NCBI GenBank assembly: GCA_902762505.1
Contig: CACWOQ010000003.1
Span: forward strand, 1 to 63,180
Source: an uncultured Ruminococcus sp.
Lineage (GTDB): Bacteria; Bacillota; Clostridia; Oscillospirales; CAG-272
DNA length: 63,180 nt
Direction: 5' to 3'
Shown: in pieces, positions 36,624 through 45,228 of the stretch
Layout: the number at the start of each line of letters is the position of its first letter
Numbering within the stretch: the first letter of the stretch is position 1
Position numbers and translations under genes: made by a program
The notes under the pieces: generated by a model
The model's input: the letters and a program-made list of their open reading frames with translations, nothing else
Databases searched by the model: none
What the model was told of the DNA's origin: nothing

Positions 36624-37488
36624 TTACAGCTTTTCGATTTCGATATAGACCTGATCGTCGGATCCGTCGGAGATCTCTATCCCCATACTGACCGAATATC
36701 CGTCTTCACGCAAGCCGTACGTGAACGATACGGACGTCGTATAATATGTCACCGTGAAGCCGTCGTCGGCTGTTATCCTGCCTTCAAGAGCGGCGATCTG
36801 CTCCGCGCTGAAGCCCAGCCGCTCAAGCGCCTCGACCGGCGTCATATCGACGCTCAGACCGTACGGAAGCTCGAGTCCCGAGAATCCCGGCCGCAGTATC
36901 AGCCGTGCCTCTCTTATCGTGCCGTTGTCGGGATCGTCGTTTTCAACGAAATAGACGAGATCGTAGCCTTCGTTGCAGAAGCGCACGAACGAGCCGTCTT
37001 CTTCGTACACGACTTCCGGACACTGCCCGGCGAGTATATCGTTTTTGATCTTATATCCGCCCGCTTCGATATCCCATATCGCTGTCCGCAGATCCTCGAA
37101 TCTCATACCCGGATTCATTTTCGTCAGAAGCCATTCTCTGAACGCCTGCGGCAGCTGATCCAGTTCGATATCGACATCGTGGCCGGGCGCCGTCGTGTCG
37201 TCCGGCACGTCCGGGGTATGATCGTACATGATCTCGAATTCGTACGTATAAATGACTTTGTCATCATGGTCCCGCGTCGTTTCGATAATGACTTCCGATA
37301 TGCCGTACTGCATCGTCACCTGTTTCATGGCGTCAGCCGGATTGTCGAAGGTGTGTCCGTTTACCGTCAGTTTTATGATATCGAATTCGTTCGCCGCCAT
37401 CGTTATCGCGGCGCCGCGCGGGTCGTCGAGCTGGATCATCTGAGGCTGTGCGGAAAAATACGTAAAGCTTTTCCCGCCGTCGGAAAAG
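36624..37488 (-). pseudogene. 5'-truncated gene of unknown function cut by a G-rich repeat
   Basis: About 285 C-terminal residues look like a real acidic protein (ending SDGSDDQVYIEIEKL), with repeated short motifs about residues following a helix rule such as MTPVEALERLGFSAEQIAALEG. Upstream of about 37488 the frame stays open but runs through the G-rich repeat block, giving Pro/Gly/Arg-rich nonsense. No signal peptide or ribosome site is found at the natural beginning, although the composition suggests a secreted or lipoprotein-type product. Internal ATGs at 37439 and 37400 could still start a shortened product. The repeat has probably replaced the 5' end. No family recognised. Confidence 0.55.
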
Positions 37489-37960
37489 CCCCAAATGATA
37501 TTTGGGGGGGAGGCGGGGGTGTGGGGGCGGTAGTGGGGGGCGGGGGAACCCCCTGACGCGCCGAGGGACGAGGCACACCGAACGTCGCGCAGCGACACAA
37601 ATAAAAAGGAGTCGGCTTGCGCCGACAATCTTGGGGGCCGCCCACCCCTCACGGCTCGGCATACGCCTCGCCACCCCCAAACCCCCTGTTCCCCTCCCGG
37701 GAACCCCCACCGCTGTTCGCGGCGGGGAACCCCGGCTCCCTCAAGTCGCGTGCACGACTTGAGGGGCCGCGTGGCCGTAGGGGTCGGCGCCCTCGACGAC
37801 CCGCCGCTCCCCCTGTAGGGGTCGGCGCATTCGACGACCCGTTGCTGAAAGCCCCAACAGATGTTGGGGGGAGGCGGGGGTTTGGGGGCGGTAGTGGGGG
37901 GGGCGGGGAGTCCCCATCGCGCGAAGCGCACCGAACGTCGCGCAGCGACACCGACACTGT
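37489..37960 (+). repeat. Block of G-rich hairpin repeats (two direct copies and one inverted)
   Basis: Copy 1 begins at about 37488 (AAAAGCCCCAAATGATATTT then GGGGGGG-AGGCGGGGG) and copy 2 at about 37849 (AAAGCCCCAACAGATGTTGG then GGGG-AGGCGGGGG). Both continue with TGGGGGCGGTAGTGGGGGG. Each starts with a short palindrome between CCCC and GGGG whose centre differs between copies. Between them, 37608-37740 holds an inverted relative (CCACCCCTCAC, CCACCCCCAAACCCCC, GTTCCCCTCC). The two strands are strongly G/C-skewed and have G-quadruplex potential. No coding evidence. Confidence 0.75.
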
Positions 37961-38079
37961 TCACTCTTGCCTCTTACCTCTTACCTCTCACCTGAATCCC
38001 CCCCGCTCAACGTCTGAAGCCCCTGTCATTCCAAAAGCCCCGATACGGTAAAATATATGTGAACAATCAGGTGCACGAC
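37961..38079. other. Non-coding spacer with CTCTTAC direct repeats
   Basis: Contains three near-repeats of CTCTTAC at about 37973-37995, a motif that looks like a short dispersed spacer repeat, then AT-rich sequence leading into the purE promoter. No gene was seen. Confidence 0.4.
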
Positions 38080-38108
38080 TTGACAATACAATACTTTTAT
38101 GATATTAT
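38080..38108 (+). promoter_or_regulatory. Promoter of the purine operon
   Basis: TTGACA (38080-38085), 17-base spacer, TATTAT (38103-38108), placing the transcript start near 38115, just before the riboswitch. Confidence 0.8.
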
Positions 38109-38121
38109 ACATACAGTATAA

Positions 38122-38233
38122 AAACGGCGCCGCAACTGACGGAGAGCGGACAACCGCAAGGGAACGTCGCCGGATAACGTCGACCGTCTGGGCACACTTG
38201 AACTGCAGTCCGAGTGTGCTCTTTGCTGTTTTC
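38122..38233 (+). promoter_or_regulatory. ZTP (pfl) riboswitch with terminator, upstream of purE
   Basis: The aptamer shows the conserved AACTGACGG, a GCGG-ACAA-CCGC stem, AGGGAACG, and after a variable spacer CCGTCTGGGCA (pfl consensus CCGCCTGGGCR). The last bases overlap the left arm of an intrinsic terminator (GCACACTTG with CGAGTGTGC, 38192-38219) followed by TCTTTGCTGTTTT. Binding of ZTP/ZMP, which build up when 10-formyl-THF is short, should prevent terminator formation and switch the operon on. This fits the operon's content of purine and one-carbon genes. Confidence 0.82.
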
Positions 38234-38244
38234 AGGAGAAGGAT

Positions 38245-38730
38245 ATGAAAAAAGTCGGTATAATAATGGGATCGGACAGCGATATGCCCGTCGTGAAAAA
38301 AGCGACCGATATGCTCGGTCAGCTGGGCGTACCCTTTGAGGTACACATATATTCCGCGCACAGAACGCCCGTACAGGCGGCGGAATTTGCGAAAAACGCA
38401 AGGAAAAACGGCTTCGGTGCGATAATCGCAGCCGCAGGCATGGCGGCGCATCTGGCAGGGGCGCTCGCCGCGAACACAACGCTGCCCGTAATAGGCATAC
38501 CATGCGCGTCAGGTACGTTCAACGGCTTTGACGCGCTTTTGTCTACCGTTCAGATGCCCACGGGCATCCCGGTGGCGACCGTCGCCGTCGGCGGCGGCGG
38601 AAACGCGGCGCTGCTCGCGGCGGAGATCATAGCCGTGGAGGACGAAAAGCTTCAGGCGAAGCTCGAAGAAAAACGTAAAAAAGACGCGGAAGCCGTCCTT
38701 GCAAAGGACGCCGCGCTTAAAATGGAATAG
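38245..38730 (+). CDS. purE: N5-carboxyaminoimidazole ribonucleotide mutase
   Basis: 161 residues. GIIMGSDSDMPV, SAHRTP and the AAGMAAHLAGALAANTTLPVIGIP stretch are typical of class I PurE, which moves the carboxyl group of N5-CAIR to make CAIR. The partner PurK is not in the window. The C-terminal ~20 residues form a Lys/Ala/Asp-rich helical tail. AGGAGAAGG precedes the ATG. First gene of the purine operon. Confidence 0.95.
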   Translation: MKKVGIIMGSDSDMPVVKKATDMLGQLGVPFEVHIYSAHRTPVQAAEFAKNARKNGFGAIIAAAGMAAHLAGALAANTTLPVIGIPCASGTFNGFDALLSTVQMPTGIPVATVAVGGGGNAALLAAEIIAVEDEKLQAKLEEKRKKDAEAVLAKDAALKME

Positions 38731-38738
38731 GAGATCAT

Positions 38739-40163
38739 ATGGGCGGTTATTTCGGTATCTCGTCAAGACGGGATTGCATGTACGACGTGTTCTTCGGTGT
38801 GGATTATCATTCTCACCTCGGCACAAAACGCGGAGGACTTGCCGCGTACGACAGGGAGCTGGGGCTTCAGCGCAAGATCCACAGCATAGAGAATTCGCCG
38901 TTCCGGACGAAATTCGAAAACATATTCGCGGAGATGAAGGGCACCTCGGCTATCGGCTGTATAAGCGACACGGATCCGCAGCCGCTTCTGCTCCGCTCGC
39001 GCCTCGGCAGCTACTGCATCTGCATGACGGGCGTCATAAACAATCCTGACGAGCTCATCGAAAAATATCTTTGCTCGTCGGGCGGACATTTCGACGCAAT
39101 GACCGGCGGCAAGGTGAATTCCACCGAGCTTTTCGCGGCTCTGATGGATCAGAAGCCGAGCTTTGAGGAGGGGATAAGATACGCGCAGGACCTTGTCGAG
39201 GGAACGGCGTCCGTTCTGCTCCTCTGCGACGACGGGTCGATAATCGCCGCCCGTGACAAATACGGCAGACTGCCGATACAGATCGGCAAAAACGACGACG
39301 GCTTCGCCGTTTCGTTCGAGGATTTCGCGTATCTGAAGCTCGGCTACACGCATTACGGCGAGCTCGGACCGGGCGAGATAGTGAGGATAACGCCCGACGC
39401 GGTGATCAGGCTCGCTGCGCCCGGCAAAAAGAAACGTATCTGCTCGTTTTTGTGGAGCTATTACGGATATCCGACATCGACGTATGAGGGCGTCAACGTC
39501 GAGGCGATGAGATATAAAAACGGCGAGATCATGGCGGAGTACGACGAGGCGCACAAAAACGCCGAAAACGTCGACTACGTCGGCGGCGTTCCGGATTCCG
39601 GCACCCCGCACGCGATAGGATATTCGAACAGGAGCCACAAGCCGTTCGCCCGCGCGTTCATCAAATACACGCCCACCTGGTCGCGCAGCTTCATGCCGGC
39701 GAACCAGTCCGACAGGGACAAGATAGCCAAGATGAAGCAGATACCCGTGCACGCGCTGATCACGGACAAAGAGCTGCTCTTCGTCGACGACTCGATAGTC
39801 CGCGGCACTCAGCTGCGTGAAACGGTCGAATTCCTGTACGAAAACGGCGCGAAGGCGGTGCATATGCGCTCCGCCTGCCCGCCGATAATGTACGGCTGCA
39901 AATTCCTCAACTTCTCGCGCGCCACAAGCGATATGGAGCTTATAGCCCGCCGCGTGATAATGGAGCTTGAAGGCGAGGAAGGCTTTGAACACATAAAGGA
40001 ATACAGCGACGGCAGGACCGAACGCGGAGCGGCGCTTCGCCGCGCGATCTGCGAAAAATTCAACTTCGCCTCGCTTGAATTCCAGACGATAGACGGAATA
40101 GTAAAAGCGATAGGCATAGACAAATCCGAGCTTTGCACGTATTGCTGGGACGGGGAGGAATAA
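38739..40163 (+). CDS. Amidophosphoribosyltransferase-like protein lacking the N-terminal nucleophile Cys
   Basis: 474 residues, in the operon position of purF. The C-terminal half has the PRPP-binding loop LLFVDDSIVRGTQ and Cys residues of the Fe-S type (CPPIMYGC, CTYC), as in Bacillus-type PurF. The N-terminal glutaminase-like domain begins MGGYFGISS, whereas true PurF matures to CGIFG or similar, so the catalytic Cys1 is absent, with Gly in its place. It could make phosphoribosylamine from free ammonia, take ammonia from another glutaminase, or be a regulator. Similar Cys-less paralogues occur in other Clostridia and Bacteroidetes, as I recall. AGGAG lies 5 bases before the ATG. Confidence 0.85.
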   Translation: MGGYFGISSRRDCMYDVFFGVDYHSHLGTKRGGLAAYDRELGLQRKIHSIENSPFRTKFENIFAEMKGTSAIGCISDTDPQPLLLRSRLGSYCICMTGVINNPDELIEKYLCSSGGHFDAMTGGKVNSTELFAALMDQKPSFEEGIRYAQDLVEGTASVLLLCDDGSIIAARDKYGRLPIQIGKNDDGFAVSFEDFAYLKLGYTHYGELGPGEIVRITPDAVIRLAAPGKKKRICSFLWSYYGYPTSTYEGVNVEAMRYKNGEIMAEYDEAHKNAENVDYVGGVPDSGTPHAIGYSNRSHKPFARAFIKYTPTWSRSFMPANQSDRDKIAKMKQIPVHALITDKELLFVDDSIVRGTQLRETVEFLYENGAKAVHMRSACPPIMYGCKFLNFSRATSDMELIARRVIMELEGEEGFEHIKEYSDGRTERGAALRRAICEKFNFASLEFQTIDGIVKAIGIDKSELCTYCWDGEE

Positions 40164-40166
40164 AAA

Positions 40167-41210
40167 ATGGTGGAAAATTCAAGATCGGAAGCGTACGCCG
40201 CGTCCGGCGTAGATATAACGGCAGGCTACCGCGCCGTTGAACTCATGAAAAAGCACATAGCGAAAACCGCTGTGCCCGGAGTCGTATCCGGAATCGGCGG
40301 CTTCGGCGGACTGTTCGAGCTCGATCTGACGGGTATTTCAAAACCCGTGCTCGTTTCCGGCACCGACGGCGTCGGAACGAAGCTGAAGCTCGCGTTTCTT
40401 GCCGACAAACATGATACCGTGGGTATCGACTGCGTGGCGATGTGCGTGAACGACGTTATCTGCTGCGGCGCAAAGCCTCTGTTCTTCCTCGACTACATCG
40501 CCTGCGGCAAAAACGTTCCCGAACGCATAGCGGACATAGTCAAGGGCGTATGCGACGGCTGCGTTCAGTCCGGCGCCGCGCTGATCGGCGGTGAAACGGC
40601 TGAAATGCCCGGTTTTTACCCCGAGGACGAATACGACCTCGCCGGTTACTGCACCGGCGTCGTCGATAAGGATAAGATAATCAACAACAATAAAATGACG
40701 CCCGGCGACGTTGTGATCGCCCTGCCGTCGAGCGGCGTACATTCGAACGGCTTTTCGCTCGTCCGCCGCGTATTCGACGTGGAGCACGCCGATATAAAAA
40801 CGCCGCTTCCGGAGCTTGGCGGAAAAAGCGTGCTTGATACGCTTCTGACGCCCACGAAAATATACGTGAAACCCGTGCTCGCCCTGCTTGAGAAGGTCGA
40901 GGTGCACGGTATATCCCACATAACCGGCGGCGGCTTCTACGAAAACATACCGAGATCCGTGCCGGACGGCCTGGGCGTCGTGATAAAAGAAAAGGACGTA
41001 AGGGTACTTCCCATATTCGATCTGATAGAAAAGAAAGGCAGCATCAGCCGCCGCGATATGTTCAACACGTTCAATATGGGCGTGGGTATGGACGTTATCG
41101 TGCCCGCGGAGCAGGCTGAGACGGCTTTGCGGATACTGAAAGAATGCGGCGAGGACGCTTATATCGTCGGCGTGGTGAAAGAAAGCGAAGAAAAAATATG
41201 TCTTATCTGA
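40167..41210 (+). CDS. purM: Phosphoribosylformylglycinamidine cyclo-ligase (AIR synthetase)
   Basis: 347 residues, the standard length. Sequence marks include GIGGFGGLFEL, SGTDGVGTKL, CVAMCVNDV, LIGGETAEMPG and the C-terminal HITGGGFYENIPR. It closes FGAM to AIR with ATP. It starts 3 bases after purF-like stop with GGGGAGG upstream, and overlaps the channel gene that follows by 13 bases. Confidence 0.96.
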   Translation: MVENSRSEAYAASGVDITAGYRAVELMKKHIAKTAVPGVVSGIGGFGGLFELDLTGISKPVLVSGTDGVGTKLKLAFLADKHDTVGIDCVAMCVNDVICCGAKPLFFLDYIACGKNVPERIADIVKGVCDGCVQSGAALIGGETAEMPGFYPEDEYDLAGYCTGVVDKDKIINNNKMTPGDVVIALPSSGVHSNGFSLVRRVFDVEHADIKTPLPELGGKSVLDTLLTPTKIYVKPVLALLEKVEVHGISHITGGGFYENIPRSVPDGLGVVIKEKDVRVLPIFDLIEKKGSISRRDMFNTFNMGVGMDVIVPAEQAETALRILKECGEDAYIVGVVKESEEKICLI

Positions 41211-41809
41211 AAAAGATATTCTCCGGCGTCTGCGCCGGCATACTGATAAGCATCGGAGGCGCGGTGTTCCTCGCCTGTGACAACAGATACGTCGGTTCCG
41301 TGATGTTCACCGTCGCACTGCTCTGTATCTGCCTCAAAGGATATTCGCTTTACACGGGCAGGATAGGGTTTATAGTTGAAACTCACAATAAAGAGTATTT
41401 CGGCGGACTCACGCTCGGACTGCTCGGCAACGCGATCGGCACCGTCGCCTGCGGTTACGCGATAAGATACGCCCTGCCGAAGCTCGGCGATACGGCTCAG
41501 GCGCTCTGTGAAGGAAAGCTCGGTCAGAGCTTTCCGCAAACGCTCATACGCGGCTTGTTCTGCGGCGTGCTCATGTATCTCGCCGTAAGCATATACAAGG
41601 AGAAGAACAACGTTATCGGCATCATATTCTGCATACCCGTGTTCATTTTGGCGGGTTTCGAGCACTCGATAGCCGATCTGTTCTACTTCGCTGCGTCGGG
41701 CATAGTATCGCTTAAAGCCCTCGGCTTTATATGGACGGTGATCTTAGGCAACAGCATAGGCGCGGTGATTCTGCCGCTGCTCAGTTTCAAGAGGCGGACA
41801 AATGGATAA
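41198..41809 (+). CDS. Compact formate/nitrite transporter (FNT) family channel
   Basis: 203 residues with six membrane helices packed almost without loops. The FNT hallmark near helix 5 is present, GFEHSIADLFYF, which holds the central pore His, along with GNAIGTV in helix 3 and a matching GNSIGAV in helix 6 from the pseudo-repeat. It is shorter than FocA/NirC (about 270-285) because the cytoplasmic N- and C-terminal tails are missing. Inserted between purM and purN, in an operon that ends in formate-THF ligase, it most likely brings in formate for 10-formyl-THF synthesis. The start at 41198 lies inside the end of purM; the ribosome site is weak, so coupling is likely. Confidence 0.83.
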   Translation: MSYLKKIFSGVCAGILISIGGAVFLACDNRYVGSVMFTVALLCICLKGYSLYTGRIGFIVETHNKEYFGGLTLGLLGNAIGTVACGYAIRYALPKLGDTAQALCEGKLGQSFPQTLIRGLFCGVLMYLAVSIYKEKNNVIGIIFCIPVFILAGFEHSIADLFYFAASGIVSLKALGFIWTVILGNSIGAVILPLLSFKRRTNG

Positions 41810-42416
41810 AAAAGTAAAAATCGCCGTTCTCGTTTCGGGCGGCGGAACGAATCTGCAGGCGCTTATAGACGCCGAAAAGAGCGGTATAATATCAAGCGGA
41901 AAGATCGTCTGCGTCATCTCGAGCAAGCCCGGCGCCTACGCTCTGACAAGGGCGGAGAACGCGGGGATCGACGCTTACACCGTATCGAAGAAAGAGTGTA
42001 AGGATCAGGCGGAGTTCGAGGATAAAATCGAGCGGATCATACGCAAAAACGGAGCGGAGCTTATAATTTTAGCCGGCTTCATGTCGATCTTAAGTGAAAA
42101 TTTCACGAAAAAGCACGAAAAACGCATAATAAACGTGCATCCGGCGCTGATCCCGTCGTTCTGCGGCGCGGGTTATTACGGGCTTCACGTCCACGAGGCG
42201 GCGCTCGCGTACGGCGTCAAGGTCAGCGGCGCGACGGTGCATTTCGTAAACGAGGTGCCGGACGGCGGACAGATCATTATGCAGAAGGCTGTCCGCGTAC
42301 ACGAGGGCGACACGCCGGAAAAACTTCAAAAAAGGATAATGAAGCAGGCGGAGTGGAAGATACTTCCCGCCTCCGCCGAGCTTGTGTGCAAAAAAATATT
42401 AACGGGTGAGGTGTGA
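41802..42416 (+). CDS. purN: Glycinamide ribonucleotide transformylase
   Basis: 204 residues. VLVSGGGTNLQALID at the N-terminus, the catalytic Asn-His in INVHPALIPSF, and the downstream GATVHFVNEVPDGGQII with the expected Asp. It transfers the formyl group of 10-formyl-THF to GAR. It overlaps the channel gene by 8 bases. Confidence 0.95.
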   Translation: MDKKVKIAVLVSGGGTNLQALIDAEKSGIISSGKIVCVISSKPGAYALTRAENAGIDAYTVSKKECKDQAEFEDKIERIIRKNGAELIILAGFMSILSENFTKKHEKRIINVHPALIPSFCGAGYYGLHVHEAALAYGVKVSGATVHFVNEVPDGGQIIMQKAVRVHEGDTPEKLQKRIMKQAEWKILPASAELVCKKILTGEV

Positions 42417-42418
42417 TC

Positions 42419-43135
42419 ATGGATATCTATAAGAAGCACGACGTAAAAACGCTTATTACCGGCAATCCCTACGTCGGACGCGGCATAATAGCCGGACTTT
42501 CGCACGACGGAAAAAAAGCCGTCGCCGCCTATTTCATCATGGGCAGGAGCGCAAACAGCAGAAACAGGATCTTCACAAAGAAATACGGCGAGATATTCAC
42601 CGAGCCCTTCGACGCGTCGAAGGTCGAGGATCCGAGCCTCATAATCTACGCGGCTCTGCGCAGATACGAAAACAAGCTGATATTCACGAACGGCGACCAG
42701 ACCGATACGGTATATGAAGGCGTAAAATGCGGAGCGACATTTTCGGGCGCTCTGTCGACGCGCGAATTCGAGCCGGACAAGCCGAACTTCACTCCGCGCA
42801 TCAGCTGCATGATGACGCTCGGCGATCCGCTCACTTATGAGATGAGCATACTCAAATCCGAGGACCCGGAAGGCCGTGACTGCTGCCGCTTCACGTTCTC
42901 GTATAAAGCTCAGCCCGGACTCGGTCACTTCATACATACGTACGTGACAGACGGCAACCCCATCCCCACGTTCCAGGGCGAACCCGAAAGACTCGATATC
43001 CCGGACGATATAGACGAATTCACGGACGCGATCTGGGAAGGGCTCGACGAAAACAACAAGATATCGCTTTACGTAAGATACACGGATCTGTCGACGAAAG
43101 AAGAGACCGACAGACTCATAAATAAAAACAAATGA
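42419..43135 (+). CDS. IMP cyclohydrolase, archaeal PurO-like family
   Basis: 238 residues. N-terminal NPYVGRGIIAG and GRSANSRNRIF match the PurO-type IMP cyclohydrolase family (IMP_cyclohyd), first described in archaea and unrelated to the PurH N-terminal domain. It closes FAICAR to IMP, the last step of the pathway. The next gene encodes only the transformylase part of PurH, so the two together replace bifunctional PurH. ATG 42419 is chosen over GTG 42413 because AGGTG lies 5 bases upstream. Confidence 0.88.
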   Translation: MDIYKKHDVKTLITGNPYVGRGIIAGLSHDGKKAVAAYFIMGRSANSRNRIFTKKYGEIFTEPFDASKVEDPSLIIYAALRRYENKLIFTNGDQTDTVYEGVKCGATFSGALSTREFEPDKPNFTPRISCMMTLGDPLTYEMSILKSEDPEGRDCCRFTFSYKAQPGLGHFIHTYVTDGNPIPTFQGEPERLDIPDDIDEFTDAIWEGLDENNKISLYVRYTDLSTKEETDRLINKNK

Positions 43136-43143
43136 GGTGCGAA

Positions 43144-44328
43144 ATGAAAGAATTTGAACTCAAATACGGCTGCAACCCCAATCAGAAGCCCGCGAAGATA
43201 TTCATGCACGACGGCTCGGAGCTGCCGATAAAGATACTGAACGGCAAGCCCGGATATATAAATTTCCTTGATGCGTTCAACTCCTATCAGCTCGTAAAGG
43301 AGCTCAAAGCGGCGCTCGGAATGCCCGCGGCGACTTCCTTCAAGCACGTTTCGCCCACCTCCGCGGCGATAGGACTGCCGCTTCCCGAAAAGCTGAAAAA
43401 GGCATGCTTCGTCGACGACGTCGAGGATCTTGACAGATCGCCCCTCGCCTGCGCCTACGCGCGCGCCCGCGGCACGGACAGGATGTCGTCCTTCGGCGAC
43501 TGGATAGCTCTGTCCGACGTCTGCGACGTCACCACCGCGAAGCTCATAAAACGCGAGATATCCGACGGGATAATCGCCCCCGGCTACGATCCCGAGGCGC
43601 TTGAAATACTGAAATCAAAGAGAAAAGGCGGCTACAATATAGTCGAGATCGACGAAAACTACACGCCCGATCCGACCGAGCACAAGCAGGTATACGGCAT
43701 CACGTTCGAGCAGGGCAGAAACAACTTCAAAATAGACAAGGAGCTGCTCTCGAACATAGTGACGGCGAATAAAAATCTTACGGACGCTGCCGCCGCCGAT
43801 CTCATAATCTCTCTCATAACGCTCAAATACACGCAGTCGAACTCCGTCTGCTACGCCTACGGCGGACAGGCTATCGGCGTCGGCGCCGGTCAGCAGTCGA
43901 GAATACACTGCACGAGGCTTGCCGGAACGAAGGCGGACACGTGGTTCCTCCGTCAGTCCGATAAAGTGCTCGGCTTGCAGTTCAGAGACGACATAGCGCG
44001 CCCCGACAGAGACAACGTCATAGACGGTTACATAAATCAGAACGAAGAGGACGTCTGTGAGGAAGGCGTCTGGCAGAAATATTTCAAGGTCAGACCCGAG
44101 CCCTTCACAAGAGAAGAGCAGAGAGCGTATCTTGACACGCTTGACGGCGTAGCGCTCGGCTCAGACGCGTTCTTCCCGTTCGACGACAACATAAAGCGCG
44201 CGAAAAAGAGCGGCGTCAAATACGTCGCCGAGCCCGGCGGCTCCATCCGCGACGATCTTGTCATCGAACGCTGCAACGAATTCGGCATGGTAATGGCGTT
44301 TACGGGAATGAGATTGTTCCACCATTGA
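43144..44328 (+). CDS. purH: Stand-alone AICAR transformylase (PurH C-terminal-type domain)
   Basis: 394 residues. ELKYGCNPNQKPA at the start, the catalytic Lys-His in TSFKHVSPTSAA, and the C-terminal AYGGQAIGVGAGQQSRIHCT and AEPGGSIRDD segments belong to AICAR formyltransferase. The MGS-like IMP cyclohydrolase domain normally found at the N-terminus of PurH is absent, its job being taken by the PurO-like protein upstream. ATG 43144 is chosen for the GAGGTG site 4 bases before it. After this gene the operon is interrupted by an AT-rich ORF and repeats. Confidence 0.94.
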   Translation: MKEFELKYGCNPNQKPAKIFMHDGSELPIKILNGKPGYINFLDAFNSYQLVKELKAALGMPAATSFKHVSPTSAAIGLPLPEKLKKACFVDDVEDLDRSPLACAYARARGTDRMSSFGDWIALSDVCDVTTAKLIKREISDGIIAPGYDPEALEILKSKRKGGYNIVEIDENYTPDPTEHKQVYGITFEQGRNNFKIDKELLSNIVTANKNLTDAAAADLIISLITLKYTQSNSVCYAYGGQAIGVGAGQQSRIHCTRLAGTKADTWFLRQSDKVLGLQFRDDIARPDRDNVIDGYINQNEEDVCEEGVWQKYFKVRPEPFTREEQRAYLDTLDGVALGSDAFFPFDDNIKRAKKSGVKYVAEPGGSIRDDLVIERCNEFGMVMAFTGMRLFHH

Positions 44329-44351
44329 AAAATTAAGAATTAAGAAAAAAG

Positions 44352-44903
44352 ATGAAAAAATATTTGTTCACAAATGTTGACGATGTGACAGATGAAGATG
44401 TTGATATCAAAGGCGAAGAATACGCTAAGCTGATAGACAGGCTTTTTCAATACGGAAAAATCTTTTCACTGCAAGTCCCGTCTCACCGTATGGATTACAT
44501 TGATGAAATAAAACGCTTTGCCGTAACGCCGAAACTCAACGCGGATAAAATATGGACGTTTGAGGCGGATGACGGTCTGCATAACGTACATACATACTGT
44601 TCGGATTATAATCTCAAATTCTTTCTGTGCAATGATATAACAAAAGAATTTCTGATAAATAGAATCGGCTGCATATTTGAATATTTATGGCCAAACGGCA
44701 AATACAGTAATGATATTCCGATGGATCTTTTAGTTTACAGAGATTACAGAGATTATCTGAATGCATACTCTTCAAATTTATATTTTTCGACAACTCACGA
44801 AGGCTACGCCGTACTTACCATAAACGACGATGAAGATTTTTCCGATTTGTTATCAGAGCACTGGAAACAAGTCGATATTGATTTTATTCCGTTTTGGGGA
44901 TAA
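44352..44903 (+). CDS. Unknown AT-rich ORF inserted in the purine operon
   Basis: 183 residues, acidic and aromatic-rich, with no signal peptide, membrane helix or recognised family. The size and composition recall immunity-type or other small accessory proteins, but this is only an impression. Its base composition and codon use (many A/T-ending codons such as AAA, GAT, TTT and TTA) differ sharply from all neighbours, and it is flanked by ATTAAGAATTAAGAAAAAAG on the left and G-rich repeats on the right. It was probably acquired horizontally. The ribosome-binding site is weak. Confidence 0.65.
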   Translation: MKKYLFTNVDDVTDEDVDIKGEEYAKLIDRLFQYGKIFSLQVPSHRMDYIDEIKRFAVTPKLNADKIWTFEADDGLHNVHTYCSDYNLKFFLCNDITKEFLINRIGCIFEYLWPNGKYSNDIPMDLLVYRDYRDYLNAYSSNLYFSTTHEGYAVLTINDDEDFSDLLSEHWKQVDIDFIPFWG

Positions 44904-44924
44904 AAACTAAATAAGGTGTCGGCT

Positions 44925-45093
44925 CTGCCGACAAAATATGGGGAGTCCCCACCCCTCATGGCGCGTACCGCGCCACCCCCCATACCCCCCTGTTCCCCTC
45001 CATCATAGATGGGGCAGCGCGCGAATGGTAGGGCGGGGGCTTGCTCCCGCCGTTTTTGATCGGAATTGTAATGGGCTTGTTTGCGAAAATGGC
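44925..45093 (-). repeat. Inverted copy of the G-rich repeat
   Basis: CCACCCCTCATGG, GCCACCCCCCATACCCCCC and TGTTCCCCTCCATCATAGATGGGG are the reverse-strand form of the repeat seen at 37.6 kb and 62.97 kb. The palindrome CCATC-TAT-GATGG sits at the same place in the unit, with its own bases. The remainder to 45093 shows no coding evidence. Confidence 0.65.
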
Positions 45094-45203
45094 GATCGCC
45101 TCATCCACCGTGCAGAGCACGGTCCCCCTTCCCCAACAGGGGAAGGTAGATCGCCTCATCCACCGTGCAGAGCACGGTCCCCCTTCCCCAAGAGGGGAAG
45201 GTA
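45094..45203 (+). repeat. Tandem duplication of a 55-bp unit
   Basis: GATCGCCTCATCCACCGTGC begins at 45094 and again at 45149. The two 55-base units differ at about one base (CCCCAACAGGGG against CCCCAAGAGGGG). Each ends in the CCTTCCCC-AAC/AAG-AGGGGAAGG type palindrome, a motif common as a dispersed repeat in gut Clostridia, as I recall. Confidence 0.85.
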
Positions 45204-45228
45204 GACCGCCGCAAAAGTCCCCGAATTT

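Noticed and set aside
37179..37964. Several open frames in both directions through the G-rich block (Pro/Gly/Arg-rich products)
   Set aside because: They are low-complexity translations of repeat DNA, without ribosome sites. Only the part downstream of about 37488 on the minus strand looks protein-like.
44352..44903. The AT-rich ORF as a transposase or phage gene
   Set aside because: No DDE, HUH or integrase motifs, no terminal inverted repeats or target duplication, and the product is only 183 residues.
45094..45203. Tandem units considered as a CRISPR array
   Set aside because: There are only two adjoining units without spacers and no cas genes nearby. It is a simple tandem duplication.
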